Assembly (NCBI RefSeq): GCF_024809975.1
Contig: NZ_JANUDY010000005.1
Coordinates: forward strand, 186,001-250,000
DNA from: Comamonas sp. BIGb0152
GTDB taxonomy: Bacteria > Pseudomonadota > Gammaproteobacteria > Burkholderiales > Burkholderiaceae_C
DNA length: 64,000 nt
Reading direction: 5' to 3'
Of this stretch, positions 62,689-64,000 are shown piece by piece. The notes below the pieces were generated by a model. It was not told the DNA's origin, did no database searches, and worked only from the letters and a program-made list of their open reading frames with translations. A program made the translations under genes and the position numbers. Within the stretch, counting starts at the first letter, position 1, and every line of letters starts with the position of its first letter.

Positions 62689-63513
62689 TTAGAAATTATC
62701 GAGGATGTTGGAGATGGACGTGGCGGCCAGCAGCACATGGGGCAGTAGCTCGGCCTCGGCCTTGGCCGTGCCCCAGCGGGTGGAGGGCGCCGAGATGGTG
62801 ATGGCGCCAATGGGCACGCCGCCCCGGCCGGTAATGGCGGCGGCCACGGAGATATCGCCCACCACGGTCTGGTTTTGCACGATGGCATAACCGTCGCGCT
62901 CGGCCGCCTCAATGCTGCGCAGCAGCTCTTCGGGGTCGGTGACGGTTTGCGCGGTGATTTTGACCAGCGGCGTGGATGCGATCAGGCGCAGGCGCTCGTC
63001 CATCGGCAGCTTGGCCAGCATGGCCCGGCCCGATGCGGTGTAGGCGGCGGGCAGGCGCGAGCCCACGGCAAAGTCCGAGTTGTAGATAAAGCGGCCCGGC
63101 ACCTTGGCGATAAACACCACCTCGTTGCCATCCATCTCCTGCAGGTTCGAGGTCTCGCCCAAGGTGTGGGTCATCTCGATCAGATATGGGTAGGCGCGCT
63201 CGACGATGCGCTGCGAGCGCAGGTAGTTGTAGGACAGGCGCAGCACCTCGGGTGCGAGCGTGTAGAGGTTGGAGTCGGGCAGGCGCCGGATGTAGCGCAG
63301 CTTCTCCAGGGTGAAGATGATGCGCTGGGTGGCACTGCGGTCGAGCTGGGCGGCGCGCGCAATCTCAGCGAGCGACATCTCACGGTGGGTGTCGCGAAAC
63401 GCCTCCAGCACCTGAAAGGCCTTGGCCAGGGAGCCGACAAACAACGAAGATTCACGGGCGGTGGGTTCAACGCTTGCTACGGGCTCGGCAATGCTGTGTG
63501 TGGTTTTAGGCAT
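62689..63513 (-). CDS. IclR-family transcriptional regulator
   Basis: 274 residues. The helix-turn-helix is clear (SLAEIARAAQLDRSATQRIIFTLEKLRYIRRLPDSNLYTLAPEVLRL, about 46-95). A C-terminal effector domain follows, with LQEMDGNEVVFIAKVPG and GYAIVQNQTVVGDISVAAAITGRGGVPIGAITISAP. It lies 29 nt downstream of the hydroxy-acid oxidase on the same strand and probably controls that catabolic unit. Confidence 0.92.
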   Translation of the reverse strand: MPKTTHSIAEPVASVEPTARESSLFVGSLAKAFQVLEAFRDTHREMSLAEIARAAQLDRSATQRIIFTLEKLRYIRRLPDSNLYTLAPEVLRLSYNYLRSQRIVERAYPYLIEMTHTLGETSNLQEMDGNEVVFIAKVPGRFIYNSDFAVGSRLPAAYTASGRAMLAKLPMDERLRLIASTPLVKITAQTVTDPEELLRSIEAAERDGYAIVQNQTVVGDISVAAAITGRGGVPIGAITISAPSTRWGTAKAEAELLPHVLLAATSISNILDNF

Positions 63514-63542
63514 CGTAAAAAGCGGCTGTCTCGGGTCACTGT

Positions 63543-64000
63543 CTAATGGTTTTGCAGAAAGGTCGCGTTCAGGCTTGTGGCCTGCGGGGCGCCCAGCAAT
63601 CGGAGGGTGGTCTCCAGCTCGGTGCGCAAAATCTCCAGAACCTCGGCCACGCCCTGGGGCCCGCGCGAGGCCAGTCCGTAGAGCGGCGCGCGCCCCAGCA
63701 AGACGGCATCGGCCCCCAGCGCCCGGGCTTTGGCCATGTCACTGCCTCGGCGCACCCCGCCATCGACAAAGATATGCATCTTGCCATGAACGGCGTCGGC
63801 AATCTGCGGCAATTGCGCCATGGGCGCGGGCGCGCATTCCAGCTGCCGCCCGCCGTGGTTGCTGACCACGATGCCGTCTGCGCCCGCCTGCAGCGCGCGC
63901 TGGGCATCCTGGGCGCTGAGCAGGCCCTTGACGATGACAGGGCCCTGCCAGTGGCGGCGCACCCAGGCCAGGTCTTCCCAGCGCAGGGCCATGTCCATCT
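63543..64000 (-). CDS. FMN-dependent alpha-hydroxy-acid oxidase/dehydrogenase (5' part outside window)
   Basis: The last 151 codons of an LldD/mandelate-dehydrogenase/glycolate-oxidase type enzyme. VIVKGLLSAQDAQRALQAGADGIVVSNHGGRQLE holds the catalytic base His and substrate-binding Arg. IFVDGGVRRGSDMAKARALGADAVLLGRAPLYGLA holds the FMN-phosphate loop. The reading frame remains open at the right edge, so the gene is only cut by the window. The IclR gene follows it closely. Confidence 0.9.
   Translation of the reverse strand, partial: MDMALRWEDLAWVRRHWQGPVIVKGLLSAQDAQRALQAGADGIVVSNHGGRQLECAPAPMAQLPQIADAVHGKMHIFVDGGVRRGSDMAKARALGADAVLLGRAPLYGLASRGPQGVAEVLEILRTELETTLRLLGAPQATSLNATFLQNH

Overview
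The window is GC-rich, densely coded bacterial chromosome with long codon-biased genes and short gaps. A split methionine synthase behind an SAH riboswitch, a GTP-type PEP carboxykinase, several LysR and MocR regulators, a DctA carrier and a bacterial-type ferredoxin-NADP reductase together point to a betaproteobacterium of the order Burkholderiales. Comamonadaceae (Comamonas/Delftia-like) is my best guess; it is inferred from gene content, not from a marker gene. I saw no tRNA, rRNA, CRISPR array, integrase or insertion sequence.

Layout. 1-2044: end of a glutamate dehydrogenase gene, a hydratase-family protein and a lone muconolactone isomerase. 2210-10364 (minus strand): seven tightly packed, partly ATGA-coupled genes for making, modifying and exporting an extracellular polysaccharide. 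They encode a GT2 synthase, a bactofilin-like membrane protein, a probable periplasmic glycosidase, a membrane-anchored deacetylase-like protein, a UDP-GlcNAc 2-epimerase, a YaiO-type outer-membrane barrel and a multispan membrane protein. 10826-11593: enoyl-CoA hydratase. 11758-25240 (plus strand): a membrane-stress type cluster of DUF2170/YjfI, PspA, a YqiJ-like OB-fold membrane protein, a YqiK flotillin, an 1834-residue AAA ATPase and a large MscS/MscK-type channel.

25237-28022: LysR regulator divergent from a PACE efflux protein, then GltS. 28249-31149: SAH riboswitch and metH (C-terminal modules only). 31158-32899: hipBA with a nested palindromic operator. 33810-36155: polar amino acid importer without its ATPase. 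36213-42159: GlpQ-type lipoprotein, SDR/LysR pair, ankyrin protein, RluE and an FCD-type GntR regulator. 42164-48642: dctA with repeated operator-like sites, RidA, TenA-like protein, threonine ammonia-lyase, and a MocR/LysE divergent pair. 49011-53765: pckG, a small membrane protein, LysR and a phosphoesterase. 53892-57336: a Fic protein, a UspA with an FNR-like upstream site, and an ArgP-like regulator. 57424-64000: DadA-like dehydrogenase, IlvE, a hydrolase-fold protein lacking its serine, flavin reductase, Fpr, IclR and the end of an FMN-dependent alpha-hydroxy-acid oxidase.

The two best candidates for little-described systems are the polysaccharide cluster, whose own epimerase suggests a ManNAc-containing, partly deacetylated polymer, and the PspA-flotillin-AAA-channel cluster. 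The metH leader is the best-supported regulatory element: pseudoknot formation by the riboswitch and sequestration of the metH ribosome-binding site use overlapping bases, which gives a readable ON-switch.
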